Source: CAZUGH01 sp964619785 (lineage in GTDB: Bacteria; Bacillota; Clostridia; Lachnospirales; Lachnospiraceae). Taken from it: a stretch of DNA of 44,885 bases. Positions within the stretch are counted from its first letter, which is position 1; the number at the start of each line of letters is the position of its first letter. Made by a program: the position numbers and the translations under genes. The DNA is taken from NCBI GenBank assembly GCA_964619785.1, contig CAZUGH010000009.1:1-44885 (forward strand), given 5' to 3'. The notes under the pieces were generated by a model. The model did no database searches. It worked only from the letters and a program-made list of their open reading frames with translations, and was not told the DNA's origin. Positions 18,923 to 27,329 of the stretch are shown in pieces.

Positions 18923-19243
18923 CATTGCTCGATGGCGAGAAACGTGTTGTGGTTGATGGCTATGGTATTGTTCCATTATCTGAACCAAATGAATATATGA
19001 TGGAAGTGCAAAACACCACTTCTAACTTCATACCTTCCAAAGTTGAGGTGACACTAGATGAGCAATCCTACTTCTTTGATCTAAATATCTTCTTACTCAG
19101 CTGGTAGCTCTAACGCAAGTGGATATAACGCTAGTACACACGTGCAATTTATGACTGACTTAGATAGTTCATCGCTCTATGTCTTTGATACAGATCAGAT
19201 CGACTCCATCACAATGTTTGGACATCGATATCCACTATCTTGA
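18923..19243 (+). pseudogene. C-terminal fragment of an unidentified protein, frameshifted
   Basis: After the gap one frame reads LLDGEKRVVVDGYGIVPL to FFDLNIF and stops at TAG 19105-19107. The next frame (+1) continues sensibly from about 19090 with SSYSAGSSNASGYNAS, then VQFMTDLDSSSLYVFDTDQIDSI, and stops at TGA 19241-19243. The two join naturally as one polypeptide if a single base is removed near 19090, so I see a frameshift (real or sequencing error). The content is beta-rich and Ser/Asp-rich. Position after a sigma factor suggests the C-terminus of an anti-sigma/DUF4179-like protein, but I do not recognise it firmly. Confidence 0.4.
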
Positions 19244-19263
19244 TCGAATACAATACAAAACGC

Positions 19264-19307
19264 AGTGTGGGATATCTCCGCCGATAAAGGCGAGGATATC
19301 CCACACT
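19264..19307. terminator. Strong terminator hairpin between convergent genes
   Basis: A 13-bp perfect stem, AGTGTGGGATATC at 19264-19276 and GATATCCCACACT at 19295-19307, has an inner GCC/GGC pairing. Downstream bases are T-rich (CTTATTATTT). It likely serves the plus-strand locus and the minus-strand spoVG. Confidence 0.75.
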
Positions 19308-19334
19308 CTTATTATTTAACAATACATCATGTCC

Positions 19335-19616
19335 CTAAGCCATTGCTGATACTGGCTCTAACTCCAAGGCTTCCTTATACTTAGCAAGTACTGCCTCCTG
19401 AATATCGGTACGCATATCCATATTAATTGGATGTGCAATATCCCGATACTCACCATCTGGTGTCTTCTTGCTTGGCATAGCTATGAAGAGTCCTTTTTCT
19501 CCTTCGATCACCTTAATATCATGGATTACGAAAGCATCATCGAATGTAATTGAAACAACCGCCTTCATCTTGGATTCTTTGCTCACCACGCGAATGCGAA
19601 TGTCCGTAATCTGCAT
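19335..19616 (-). CDS. spoVG: Septation regulator SpoVG
   Basis: A 93-residue SpoVG. The N-terminus MQITDIRIRVV, the segments MKAVVSITFDDAFVIHDIKVIEG and GLFIAMPSKKTPDGEYRDIAHPIN are diagnostic. It is a small RNA- or DNA-binding global regulator, linked to asymmetric septation in spore formers and to virulence or metabolism elsewhere. It follows glgD by 25 bases on the same strand, so it may be co-transcribed with glycogen genes. That would be an uncommon partner. A G-rich Shine-Dalgarno region (AAAGGGGGAC) precedes it. Confidence 0.96.
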   Translation of the reverse strand: MQITDIRIRVVSKESKMKAVVSITFDDAFVIHDIKVIEGEKGLFIAMPSKKTPDGEYRDIAHPINMDMRTDIQEAVLAKYKEALELEPVSAMA

Positions 19617-19641
19617 TCCCTTTGTCCCCCTTTGATTTGTT

Positions 19642-20763
19642 CTACAATACGTATCTCTCGTTCTTCTCTAAGACAATCTTAATCTTGCCTTCCTCACCGA
19701 CAAAACTAGAATTGGCACGTATTGTATCATGGCTTTCAACAATACAGTTCTCAATATATGTATTGTCGCCAATGTACACATCATTTAGAATAATAGAATT
19801 CTTGATGGTACAATTGTTCCCTATATAAACTTCCTTAAACAGAATGGAATGATCTACCTCACCATTTAGAATACATCCGCTGGCAATCAGACTATTCACC
19901 ACCTTCGAACCAACATTGTACTTCGCTGGCGGAAGATCATCAATCTTAGATGCGACTGTTGGATACTCATTAAAGAAGTAGTCTCTAGTCTCTCTGTTTA
20001 AAAAGTCCATATTCGTCTTAAAATAAGACTCCACTGTAGTTACATTGCTCCAATAGGATTCCATTGGATACGCATATATCTTTTTAAGCCCCTTGTAACG
20101 TATTAAAATATCCTTCACCAGGTCGAATCCGCCTTCACGATCAGCCTTCTCAATCAATTCAATCAACTGTCTTCGACGAATTACATAAATACCTGTAGAA
20201 ACCCGAGTCTTCTCTGTAACAATAGGCTTCTCCTCAAACTCAATCACTCGATTATTCATATCTGTAGAAACAACACCAAAACGACTTGGATCGTCCTGCA
20301 CACCTAAATCCTTGGTCACAATCGTGATATCTGCATTCTTCTCTATATGATATTCTAGCACCTTATTATAATCAAGCTTGTAGACACAATCACCAGATGC
20401 AATAACGACATATGGTTCATGACTACTCTTTAAAAAGTCAATATTCTGTGCAATGGCATCTGCTGTTCCACGATACCAATAGCTGTTGTCCTGAGTCTGT
20501 GTTGGAGTAAAAACAAACAGTCCTCCCTGCTTTCTACCAAAATCCCACCACTTAGACGAATTCAAGTGCTGTGTTAGGGATTTGGAATTGTACTGTGTAA
20601 ATACAGCAACCTTATTTACATGAGAATTTGCCATACTGCTCAATGCAAAATCAATGCTACGATAAGCACCTGCAACTGGTAATGCTGAAGTAGCTCGTTT
20701 GACAGTAAGCTCGCTCATTCGATTGCTTGATCCACCTGCTAAAATAATACCGATTGCTCTCAT
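19642..20763 (-). CDS. glgD: Glucose-1-phosphate adenylyltransferase subunit GlgD
   Basis: A 373-residue protein with the nucleotidyltransferase start MRAIGIILAGGSSNRMSELT and ATSALPVAGAYRSIDFALSSMANS, plus a C-terminal left-handed beta-helix (hexapeptide) region. GlgD is the second subunit of the firmicute ADP-glucose pyrophosphorylase; it lacks several catalytic features and stimulates GlgC. I start it at 20763, because the ATG overlaps the glgC stop as ATGA and AGGTG is 7 bases upstream. The ATG at 20769 is too close to the Shine-Dalgarno. Together with glgC it makes ADP-glucose for glycogen. Confidence 0.95.
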   Translation of the reverse strand: MRAIGIILAGGSSNRMSELTVKRATSALPVAGAYRSIDFALSSMANSHVNKVAVFTQYNSKSLTQHLNSSKWWDFGRKQGGLFVFTPTQTQDNSYWYRGTADAIAQNIDFLKSSHEPYVVIASGDCVYKLDYNKVLEYHIEKNADITIVTKDLGVQDDPSRFGVVSTDMNNRVIEFEEKPIVTEKTRVSTGIYVIRRRQLIELIEKADREGGFDLVKDILIRYKGLKKIYAYPMESYWSNVTTVESYFKTNMDFLNRETRDYFFNEYPTVASKIDDLPPAKYNVGSKVVNSLIASGCILNGEVDHSILFKEVYIGNNCTIKNSIILNDVYIGDNTYIENCIVESHDTIRANSSFVGEEGKIKIVLEKNERYVL

Positions 20764-22037
20764 ACGCATTCACCTGCCTTAATCAAAGTTCTGCCGCCAG
20801 GTAATTCATGGCCCGGATAGTCTTGCTCTGTTGTCACCCCTGATATGGCAGTGTTCTTGCCAATCGTAATGCCATCTGGAATCACCGTCTTGTTACCAAC
20901 AGTAACCAAATTAAATGCATATACATCTGGCTTCACTTCATTCACTACATCTTCTTCTCCTGCACCAAGTACACAATTCTTACCAATCGAAGAATCTTCT
21001 CCGATGATGGTCTTATCTAAAATAGTGCCTGCGCCAATCGTCGTCGAATTCATAATAATAGAATCCCTGACAATTGCACCTTCTTCAATGGTTACATCAG
21101 CGCCAATTACTGAGTTGTGCACTTCTCCATACACTTCACAGCCGTCGCCCATGATAGCCTTGTCAATCAATCCAGTTGATGCAATATACTGAGGTCTTAA
21201 CCAATCATTTCTGGTATAAATCTTCCAGAACTCCTCATATAGATTGAATACAGGTACTAGATCAATCAATTCCATGTTTGATTCCCAATAGGAACCTAAC
21301 GTTCCGACATCCTTCCAATAGCCATTAAACTCGTATGCGAAGCATCTACCGCCCCGTTCATGACAATATGGAATAATGTGCTTTCCGAAATCGCAACCTT
21401 TCTGGTCCTTGAGAGCAATCAACGCCTCTCGAAGTACTGGCCACGAGAATATGTAGATACCCATCGAAGCAAGATTACTTCTAGGATGCTCAGGCTTCTC
21501 TTCGAACTCCTGAATCTTATAATTCTCATCTGTGATACAAACACCAAATCGACTAGCTTCTTCCATAGGTACTGGTATGGTAGCAATGGTCACGTCTGCC
21601 TTATTGGCCTTATGGAAATCAAGCATCACCTGATAATCCATCTTATAAATGTGGTCACCACCAAGAATCAGTACATATTCTGGGTTGTAATATTCCATAT
21701 AAGTAAGATTCTGATAAATGGCATTGGCTGTTCCTGTATACCACTCACTACTCGTGCTCTTCTCATATGGTGGCAGAATCGAAACTCCACCAACATTACG
21801 GTCTAAATCCCAAGGAATACCGATACCGATATGTGTATTCAGCTTCAATGGCTGGTACTGTGTTAATACTCCTACTGTGTCAACACCGGAATTAATACAG
21901 TTGCTCAATGGAAAATCAATAATACGATACTTTCCCCCAAATGCAACAGCCGGTTTTGCTACATCTGCCGTCAAGACCCCAAGTCTTGATCCTTGCCCCC
22001 CAGCAAGCAACATGGCAATCATTTCTTTTTTTATCAT
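20760..22037 (-). CDS. glgC: Glucose-1-phosphate adenylyltransferase, catalytic subunit
   Basis: A 425-residue enzyme that makes ADP-glucose from ATP and glucose-1-phosphate, the committed step of glycogen synthesis. Signature segments are MLLAGGQGSRLGVLTADVAKPAVAFGGKYRIIDFPLSNC, EWYTGTANAIYQN, LILGGDHIYKMDY, FEEKP and a C-terminal beta-helix. The open frame extends 30 codons 5', but ATG 22037 has AGGTGAT upstream and the extension spans the predicted promoter. It is the first gene of glgC-glgD-spoVG. Confidence 0.96.
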   Translation of the reverse strand: MIKKEMIAMLLAGGQGSRLGVLTADVAKPAVAFGGKYRIIDFPLSNCINSGVDTVGVLTQYQPLKLNTHIGIGIPWDLDRNVGGVSILPPYEKSTSSEWYTGTANAIYQNLTYMEYYNPEYVLILGGDHIYKMDYQVMLDFHKANKADVTIATIPVPMEEASRFGVCITDENYKIQEFEEKPEHPRSNLASMGIYIFSWPVLREALIALKDQKGCDFGKHIIPYCHERGGRCFAYEFNGYWKDVGTLGSYWESNMELIDLVPVFNLYEEFWKIYTRNDWLRPQYIASTGLIDKAIMGDGCEVYGEVHNSVIGADVTIEEGAIVRDSIIMNSTTIGAGTILDKTIIGEDSSIGKNCVLGAGEEDVVNEVKPDVYAFNLVTVGNKTVIPDGITIGKNTAISGVTTEQDYPGHELPGGRTLIKAGECV

Positions 22038-22068
22038 GTTATCACCTCTGTTGTAATTGATAAGTCTG

Positions 22069-22097
22069 ATTATACCACATCCAATAGCAAATGTGAA
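22069..22097 (-). promoter_or_regulatory. Sigma-A promoter of glgC-glgD-spoVG
   Basis: Minus strand TTCACA (22097-22092), 17 bases, then TATAAT (22074-22069) with a preceding TGG. It is one mismatch from consensus and about 32 bases before glgC. Confidence 0.65.
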
Positions 22098-22239
22098 TAA
22101 TTTGAACAAAAATATTTGTATAATCACTCATTTTTCGTCAATTTGCACAACTTTTTACTCATATTTTACCAATAATCCCTAGTTCAGCTCTCCATTCTGA
22201 ACATTATTCCTGTCAACTCTTATCCGCTTCCACTTTTCC

Positions 22240-22268
22240 TTGTTTTTTTCCTAGCAAAAGGATATAAT
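22240..22268 (+). promoter_or_regulatory. Sigma-A promoter of murC
   Basis: TTGTTT (22240-22245), 17 bases, TATAAT (22263-22268). It lies 48 bases upstream of the murC start. Confidence 0.55.
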
Positions 22269-22316
22269 AAATTGATGTATTTCTTATAATATAACAATAG
22301 AAAGGCGCGTATAACT

Positions 22317-23699
22317 ATGTATCAGATTGATTTTGAACACCCAGGTCATATTCATTTTATTGGCATTGGCGGAATCAGCATGAGCGGTTTTGCAGAACTC
22401 CTATCCACAATGGGATTTACCATCACCGGCTCAGACATGAACGAAAGCAAGATTGCAAAGCATCTAGAGACACTTGGTATACAGATATTTTATGGACATG
22501 ATGCTAAAAATATAACCAGAGATTTATCCCTTGTCGTATATACAGCAGCGATCCACCCAGATAACCCAGAATATAAGGCGGCGAAGGAACTTGGAATTCC
22601 TATGATGGAACGTGCTTCGATGGTAGGGCAAGTCATGAAGAATTATTCTTCAGCTATCGCCATTTCCGGAACACATGGCAAGACAACTACAACTTCGATG
22701 GTTTCACATATTTTCTTGGCAGCCGAGAAAGACCCTACCATATCTGTTGGGGGTATTCTTAAGGCGATTGATGGCAACCTCCGAATTGGCAAGAGCGAGA
22801 ACTTCATCACAGAAGCATGTGAATATACGAACAGTTTCTTGCATTTCTTCCCTACAACATCACTTATACTTAATATAGAAGAAGACCACATGGATTTCTT
22901 CAAGGATATCAATGATATACGTAACTCATTTCACCGTTTTGCCAAACTTCTTCCTGACGATGGCAACTTGATTATCAATGCTGACATTGACAACTATCAA
23001 GAGATTACTAGCGACATCAAAGCAAATGTAATCACCTACAGTGCCGTCAATCCGGATGCAGACTTCACTGCGAAGGATATTGAGTTTGACGAGAATGGCT
23101 ATGGCATATTCACTCTCGTTCGCCACGGCAAAGAAGAGTCTAGATATCACTTAAAAGTAGTTGGTATGCATAACATCTCGAACTGCCTGGCGTCACTTGC
23201 TTTAGCTAGTCTCTATGATATTACGCCAGAACAGGCGCAAGAAGGATTGTCAAGCTTCTACGGAACCGAAAGACGATTCGAGTTAAAAGGCGAGGTCAAT
23301 GGTTTTACAATCATTGATGATTATGCGCATCACCCTACCGAGATTGAAGCCACTTTAAAATCCGCTGCTCGTTACCCTCACAACAAATTGTGGGTTGCAT
23401 TTCAGCCACACACGTATACAAGAACGAGATCCTTCCTAACAAACTTCGCCAAAGCATTATCACATGCAGATGGCGTCATCCTGGCTGATATCTACGCTGC
23501 CAGAGAGAAGGATCCTGGCGATATATCTTCAGAAGACTTAAAACGCGAGTTGGAAAAGTTAGGTACCACAGTCTATTATTTTAAAACTTTTGATGAGATT
23601 GAAAAATTTATTTTAAAAAATTTAGTACACCGAGACCTGTTGATAACTATGGGTGCCGGAAATATAGTAGACATTGGCGAAAACCTTTTAGGTCGCTAG
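22317..23699 (+). CDS. murC: UDP-N-acetylmuramate--L-alanine ligase
   Basis: A 460-residue Mur ligase that adds L-alanine to UDP-MurNAc in the cytoplasm. The N-terminal Rossmann motif is HFIGIGGISMSGFAELL. The ATP site is ISGTHGKTTTTSMV, followed by TEACEYTNSFLHF, ILNIEEDHMDFF, and the C-terminal IDDYAHHPTEIEATL and FQPHTYTRT. Length is normal. AAAGGCG precedes the start. Its stop touches the DnaA-box array that separates it from dnaD. Confidence 0.96.
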   Translation: MYQIDFEHPGHIHFIGIGGISMSGFAELLSTMGFTITGSDMNESKIAKHLETLGIQIFYGHDAKNITRDLSLVVYTAAIHPDNPEYKAAKELGIPMMERASMVGQVMKNYSSAIAISGTHGKTTTTSMVSHIFLAAEKDPTISVGGILKAIDGNLRIGKSENFITEACEYTNSFLHFFPTTSLILNIEEDHMDFFKDINDIRNSFHRFAKLLPDDGNLIINADIDNYQEITSDIKANVITYSAVNPDADFTAKDIEFDENGYGIFTLVRHGKEESRYHLKVVGMHNISNCLASLALASLYDITPEQAQEGLSSFYGTERRFELKGEVNGFTIIDDYAHHPTEIEATLKSAARYPHNKLWVAFQPHTYTRTRSFLTNFAKALSHADGVILADIYAAREKDPGDISSEDLKRELEKLGTTVYYFKTFDEIEKFILKNLVHRDLLITMGAGNIVDIGENLLGR

Positions 23700-23900
23700 T
23701 TATTCACATTATCCACAGCCTTATCAACATTCTGTCGAATGGACGGGTTGTGGATACTTTTATGCCTTTTCCAAATTGTGAATAAGTCATTTCAAAAGTC
23801 AAATCATGATTAACAACGTATTTACGTTATGTACGCAATATTTTTCTACCATTATAGTATGTCGCAAATTAGGCTGTCCACATTATCCACATTATCCACA
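23700..23900. promoter_or_regulatory. Cluster of DnaA-box-like 9-mers between murC and dnaD
   Basis: Read against TTATNCACA, the sites are: TTATTCACA 23700-23708; TTATCCACA 23709-23717; TTATCAACA 23721-23729 (one mismatch); reverse TGTGGATAC 23749-23757 (one mismatch); reverse TGTGAATAA 23777-23785; CTGTCCACA 23874-23882 (two mismatches); TTATCCACA 23883-23891; TTATCCACA 23892-23900. Two groups are in head-to-tail 9-bp tandem. The array lies just upstream of the dnaD-helicase loader-prs operon, whose promoter follows at 23938. This accounts for most of the 293-base intergenic stretch. Confidence 0.65.
23815..23828. promoter_or_regulatory. Perfect palindrome in the murC-dnaD intergenic region
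   Basis: AACGTA-TT-TACGTT at 23815-23828 is a 14-base palindrome between the two halves of the DnaA-box array. It may be an operator; no family is assigned. Confidence 0.35.
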
Positions 23901-23937
23901 GCATTAATTCTACTAAAACAGTACAATTTTTTTGCTA

Positions 23938-23966
23938 TTTTCAAGTGAATCAATCTGTGCTATAAT
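23938..23966 (+). promoter_or_regulatory. Promoter of the dnaD operon
   Basis: TTTTCA (23938-23943), 17 bases, TATAAT (23961-23966) with TGC extension. It is 38 bases downstream of the last DnaA-box-like site. Confidence 0.55.
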
Positions 23967-23992
23967 TCCCTTACGAAAGTGAGGCAGCAAGA

Positions 23993-25057
23993 ATGTCGAA
24001 TTTTAAAATTATTAACCCAATGGAACAATCTATCACATGTATCCCGAATATTTTTATCGATCGCTATATGGCTTCCGCCAACGGAAGCTTCGTTAAAGTG
24101 TATCTTTATCTATTGAGACACAGCTGTGATGGTTCTCATACACTATCGGTCAGCTCTATGGCAGATGCTCTGGATAATACGGAGGCTGATATTCTTCGTG
24201 CCCTACGTTATTGGAACAATGAAAATGTTTTAGAAGTTACTTTTCAAGATAAAGAGGTCACTTCGATCTCTATTCTTTCTCTGTGTGAGCAAGAGAACGT
24301 CTCGGCAACGAGCGAACGCATTCCCAGCGAAGTCGTAGTTAGCCAGACCCCTGCCCAGGCACAGACATCTGATAAGGTTATTCCACTGCCAGAACGACAT
24401 ACCTATTCTCCAATGGAAGCAGAAGTCCTTCAACGCGATTCCGAAGTAAGCACCGTACTCACTTTGGCTGAGACTATGATGGGTGAGCCATTAACCAATC
24501 CACATATACAACTCATCCTATATCTTATGTCTGATTTAGGTTTTTCATCTGATTTAGTCATCTATCTATATGAGACAAGCTTAGCAAAAGGCAAGAAGGC
24601 GCCTCGATATCTAGAGGCAGTTGCTCTGAACTGGGCGAAAAAAGGGATTATGAGTGTTGCAGAAGCCGAAGAAGAATCTTCTATGTTTAACACAAAGTAC
24701 AATATTGTAAGCAAGACACTTGGTATCACGAGACAGCTTGCCCCACCAGAACGTGCGATTATTGACAGTTGGGAGAAGTATTATTTTAGTGAAGCAATCA
24801 TTACCGAGGCTTGTAAACGAACTATCATTCAGACTGGTGATCAGAATCTGAATTATACTGGTCGCATCTTGTCTGATTGGTATAAAAAGGGTGTTCACTC
24901 ATTAGCTGATGTGAAGAAGCTTGACGAGAACTTTCATAAGAAAAAGCAGAACACTGCGAAGCAGCCTGCTACGAAGAATCAATTTCAGAATTTCTCACAG
25001 CGTACATACTCAGATAAGGAATTTGTCTCTTTAGAAAAACAGTTGCTACAAAAATAA
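23993..25057 (+). CDS. dnaD: DnaD domain-containing replication protein
   Basis: A 354-residue protein with an N-terminal winged-helix region (FIDRYMASANGSFVKVYLYLLRH, then LSVSSMADALDNTEADILRALRYWNNENVL) and two C-terminal DnaD/DnaB_2 repeats. The first is around residues 145-225 with APRYLEAVALNWAKKGI. The second is around 240-315 with LNYTGRILSDWYKKGV. The YxxxIxxxW motif of the DnaD family appears in each. Such proteins help load the replicative helicase at origins or restart sites. It stands 12 bases before the helicase-loader gene. Orthology with B. subtilis DnaD versus DnaB is not settled by sequence, so the symbol is tentative. Confidence 0.85.
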   Translation: MSNFKIINPMEQSITCIPNIFIDRYMASANGSFVKVYLYLLRHSCDGSHTLSVSSMADALDNTEADILRALRYWNNENVLEVTFQDKEVTSISILSLCEQENVSATSERIPSEVVVSQTPAQAQTSDKVIPLPERHTYSPMEAEVLQRDSEVSTVLTLAETMMGEPLTNPHIQLILYLMSDLGFSSDLVIYLYETSLAKGKKAPRYLEAVALNWAKKGIMSVAEAEEESSMFNTKYNIVSKTLGITRQLAPPERAIIDSWEKYYFSEAIITEACKRTIIQTGDQNLNYTGRILSDWYKKGVHSLADVKKLDENFHKKKQNTAKQPATKNQFQNFSQRTYSDKEFVSLEKQLLQK

Positions 25058-25069
25058 AGGAAGGTCCCC

Positions 25070-26068
25070 ATGGAATTTCTAAATGATATTTATACTTCAT
25101 TATTAAATGAATATACAAAAAAGCAACACCGCAATCGACGAGAAGCAGAACATAGGTACAACGAAGTCATTGCACACATCCCCTCTATTAAGGAGTTAGA
25201 TGACAGCATTGCCAATCTCTCGATGGAGACAGCGATTCATGCTCTAGAAGGTGATGAAGGCGCACTTGATCTTCTTCGTCAAAACATCGACCAGATTAAG
25301 AGCGAGAAGCAGGATCTCTTGATTGCGAATGGTTATTCACAAGATTATCTAGATACGCATTATGACTGCTCAGATTGCCAAGATACGGGGTACATCGGCA
25401 ACCAAAAATGTCATTGTTTCACACGCGCACTTGTTCAAGAGTTATACAACCAGTCGAATATCAGCGAATTACTAAATGTCGAGAATTTCAATACATTTTC
25501 AACGAACTATTATCCGGATGATACCGTAGATCCACTTACCAATTTAACACCTAAGGACAACATTATTCAAACACTGAAGGTTGCCCATCATTTTGTGGAT
25601 TACTTTGATGAAGAACACGGGAATTTACTATTATATGGCAACACTGGTGTAGGGAAGACTTTTCTCTCACATTGCATTGCAAAAGAACTTTTAGATCAAT
25701 CTCATACTGTTGTGTACTTGACTTCTATGGAATTATTTGATATTTTAGGAAAGTACACGTTTCGTCGTGATTCCAGAGAGCAGGATCGAGATGCCGCTCT
25801 CTCTTATATTTTAGATTGTGACCTTCTGATTATCGATGATCTAGGAACCGAGATGACAAACAATTTTACTTCGTCTCAGCTCTACCATTGTATCGATTCC
25901 CGATTAATTCGGGAGCATTCTACTATCATATCAACCAATCTGTCTTTTGACGACCTAAGCAGTCGTTACACAGAGCGTATTTTTTCTCGAATCATGAGCA
26001 ACTATACACTGATTAAGCTCTATGGCGAAGACATACGAATCACGAAAGCTGTTAATAATACTATATAA
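25070..26068 (+). CDS. dnaI: Helicase loader, DnaC/DnaI-type AAA+ ATPase
   Basis: A 332-residue protein with an N-terminal helical region and a zinc-binding cluster (CSDCQDTG then CHCF, around residues 100-125), the helicase-interacting part of DnaI. The AAA+ core has Walker A GNTGVGKT, Walker B LLIIDDLG, and sensor region IISTNLSFDDL with an arginine finger in RYTERIFSRI. It would load the ring helicase onto single-stranded DNA. AAGGAAGG precedes the start. The operon with dnaD and the adjoining DnaA-box array support a replication-initiation role. DnaI is used by analogy; annotations often say DnaC. Confidence 0.88.
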   Translation: MEFLNDIYTSLLNEYTKKQHRNRREAEHRYNEVIAHIPSIKELDDSIANLSMETAIHALEGDEGALDLLRQNIDQIKSEKQDLLIANGYSQDYLDTHYDCSDCQDTGYIGNQKCHCFTRALVQELYNQSNISELLNVENFNTFSTNYYPDDTVDPLTNLTPKDNIIQTLKVAHHFVDYFDEEHGNLLLYGNTGVGKTFLSHCIAKELLDQSHTVVYLTSMELFDILGKYTFRRDSREQDRDAALSYILDCDLLIIDDLGTEMTNNFTSSQLYHCIDSRLIREHSTIISTNLSFDDLSSRYTERIFSRIMSNYTLIKLYGEDIRITKAVNNTI

Positions 26069-26095
26069 ATCATTCAACATACGGAGGAATTCATA

Positions 26096-27265
26096 ATGAG
26101 TCAAGAAATCTATTCAGAGACAATCCCTTTTGGTACTTTGGGCATCATTCCATTGGAAAGCTGCAAAGCATTGGGGCAAAAAGTGGACAACTACATTTCA
26201 TCCTGGAGAAACGAAATCGACGATGAGGACGTTCCTGCATATCAATTCGAGGGATATAAGAGAGACTCTTATGTTATCGACGCTGTTTGCCCACGTTTTG
26301 GTTCGGGTGAAGGCAAAGGTGTTATCAATGAATCTGTTCGTGGTTTGGACCTGTATCTCCTTGTAGATGTGTGTAATCACAACTTGACCTATTCTGTATG
26401 TGGCAATACCAATCACATGTCACCAGATGATCATTATCAGGATTTAAAACGTGTTATCGCTGCTGTTGGTGGTAAGGCACGTCGAATCACGGTTATTATG
26501 CCGTTCTTGTACGAAAGCAGACAGCACAAGAGAAGTGCCAGAGAATCTCTTGACTGCGCTCTTGCTCTTCAGGAATTGACCAATATGGGCGTTGAGAGCA
26601 TCATCACATTCGATGCTCATGACCCTCGTGTACAAAATGCGATTCCACTCAAGAGTTTTGAAACGGTTCAGCCTACTTATCAATTCATCAAAGCCATGTT
26701 AAAAAACGTACCTGATATCAAGATGAACGCGGAACGCATGATGGTTATCAGTCCTGACGAAGGTGCTATGGGACGTGCCGTATATTTTGCAAATGTAGCT
26801 GGTGTTGACGTAGGTATGTTCTACAAACGCCGCGATTATACCAAGATTGTGAATGGACGTAATCCTATCGTTGCTCATGAGTTTTTGGGTGCCGATGTAG
26901 AAGGCAAAGATGTAGTTGTTATTGACGATATGATTTCATCTGGTGAAAGCATGATTGATGTTGCGACAGAATTAAAGCGTCGCAAAGCCAACCGAATCTT
27001 CGTGGCTTCAACATTTGGACTTTTTACAGATGGATTTGATAAGTTCGATAAAGCATATGAAAGCGGATTGATTTACCGCGTACTGACAACCAATCTGGTA
27101 TATCAACCAGAAGAATTGTTGACGAAGGAATACTACATCAATGTAGACATGAGCAAGTACATTGCACTCCTCATTGATACATTAAATCACGATGCTTCGA
27201 TTAGCAAACTTCTTAGTCCTACAGAGAGAATTCAAAAGATATTAGAAAAATATCATCAGAAATAA
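26096..27265 (+). CDS. prs: Ribose-phosphate pyrophosphokinase (long form)
   Basis: A 389-residue PRPP synthetase, which makes PRPP from ribose-5-phosphate and ATP for nucleotides, NAD, His and Trp. The PRPP-binding motif VVVIDDMISSGESM, the catalytic FLYESRQHKR and FDAHDPRVQNAIP are visible. It is about 75 residues longer than the classical ~315-residue enzyme, with extra N-terminal sequence and insertions. CGGAGGAA precedes the start. It follows the helicase loader by 27 bases and ends before a strong hairpin, so it is the last gene of the replication operon. It also provides the co-substrate for the PncB encoded at 1912. Confidence 0.9.
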   Translation: MSQEIYSETIPFGTLGIIPLESCKALGQKVDNYISSWRNEIDDEDVPAYQFEGYKRDSYVIDAVCPRFGSGEGKGVINESVRGLDLYLLVDVCNHNLTYSVCGNTNHMSPDDHYQDLKRVIAAVGGKARRITVIMPFLYESRQHKRSARESLDCALALQELTNMGVESIITFDAHDPRVQNAIPLKSFETVQPTYQFIKAMLKNVPDIKMNAERMMVISPDEGAMGRAVYFANVAGVDVGMFYKRRDYTKIVNGRNPIVAHEFLGADVEGKDVVVIDDMISSGESMIDVATELKRRKANRIFVASTFGLFTDGFDKFDKAYESGLIYRVLTTNLVYQPEELLTKEYYINVDMSKYIALLIDTLNHDASISKLLSPTERIQKILEKYHQK

Positions 27266-27286
27266 ACAAACCAACATACAAAAACA

Positions 27287-27325
27287 AGAGGCAATTACCG
27301 AAAAGTAATTGCCTCTTATGTTTTA
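27287..27325. terminator. Bidirectional terminator between prs and the PBP gene
   Basis: A 12-bp stem, AGAGGCAATTAC at 27287-27298 and GTAATTGCCTCT at 27305-27316, with a 6-base loop. A T-rich tail follows on the plus strand and an A/T-rich one on the minus. Confidence 0.8.
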
Positions 27326-27329
27326 TTCT

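Noticed and set aside
22038..22127. N-terminal extension of glgC
   Set aside because: The extension covers the -10 element, lacks a Shine-Dalgarno and is absent from the family.
23700..23900. Chromosomal origin oriC
   Set aside because: DnaA boxes alone are not enough. No dnaA, dnaN, rpmH or gidAB is nearby and the sequence lies between murC and dnaD. A regulatory or titration role is likelier.
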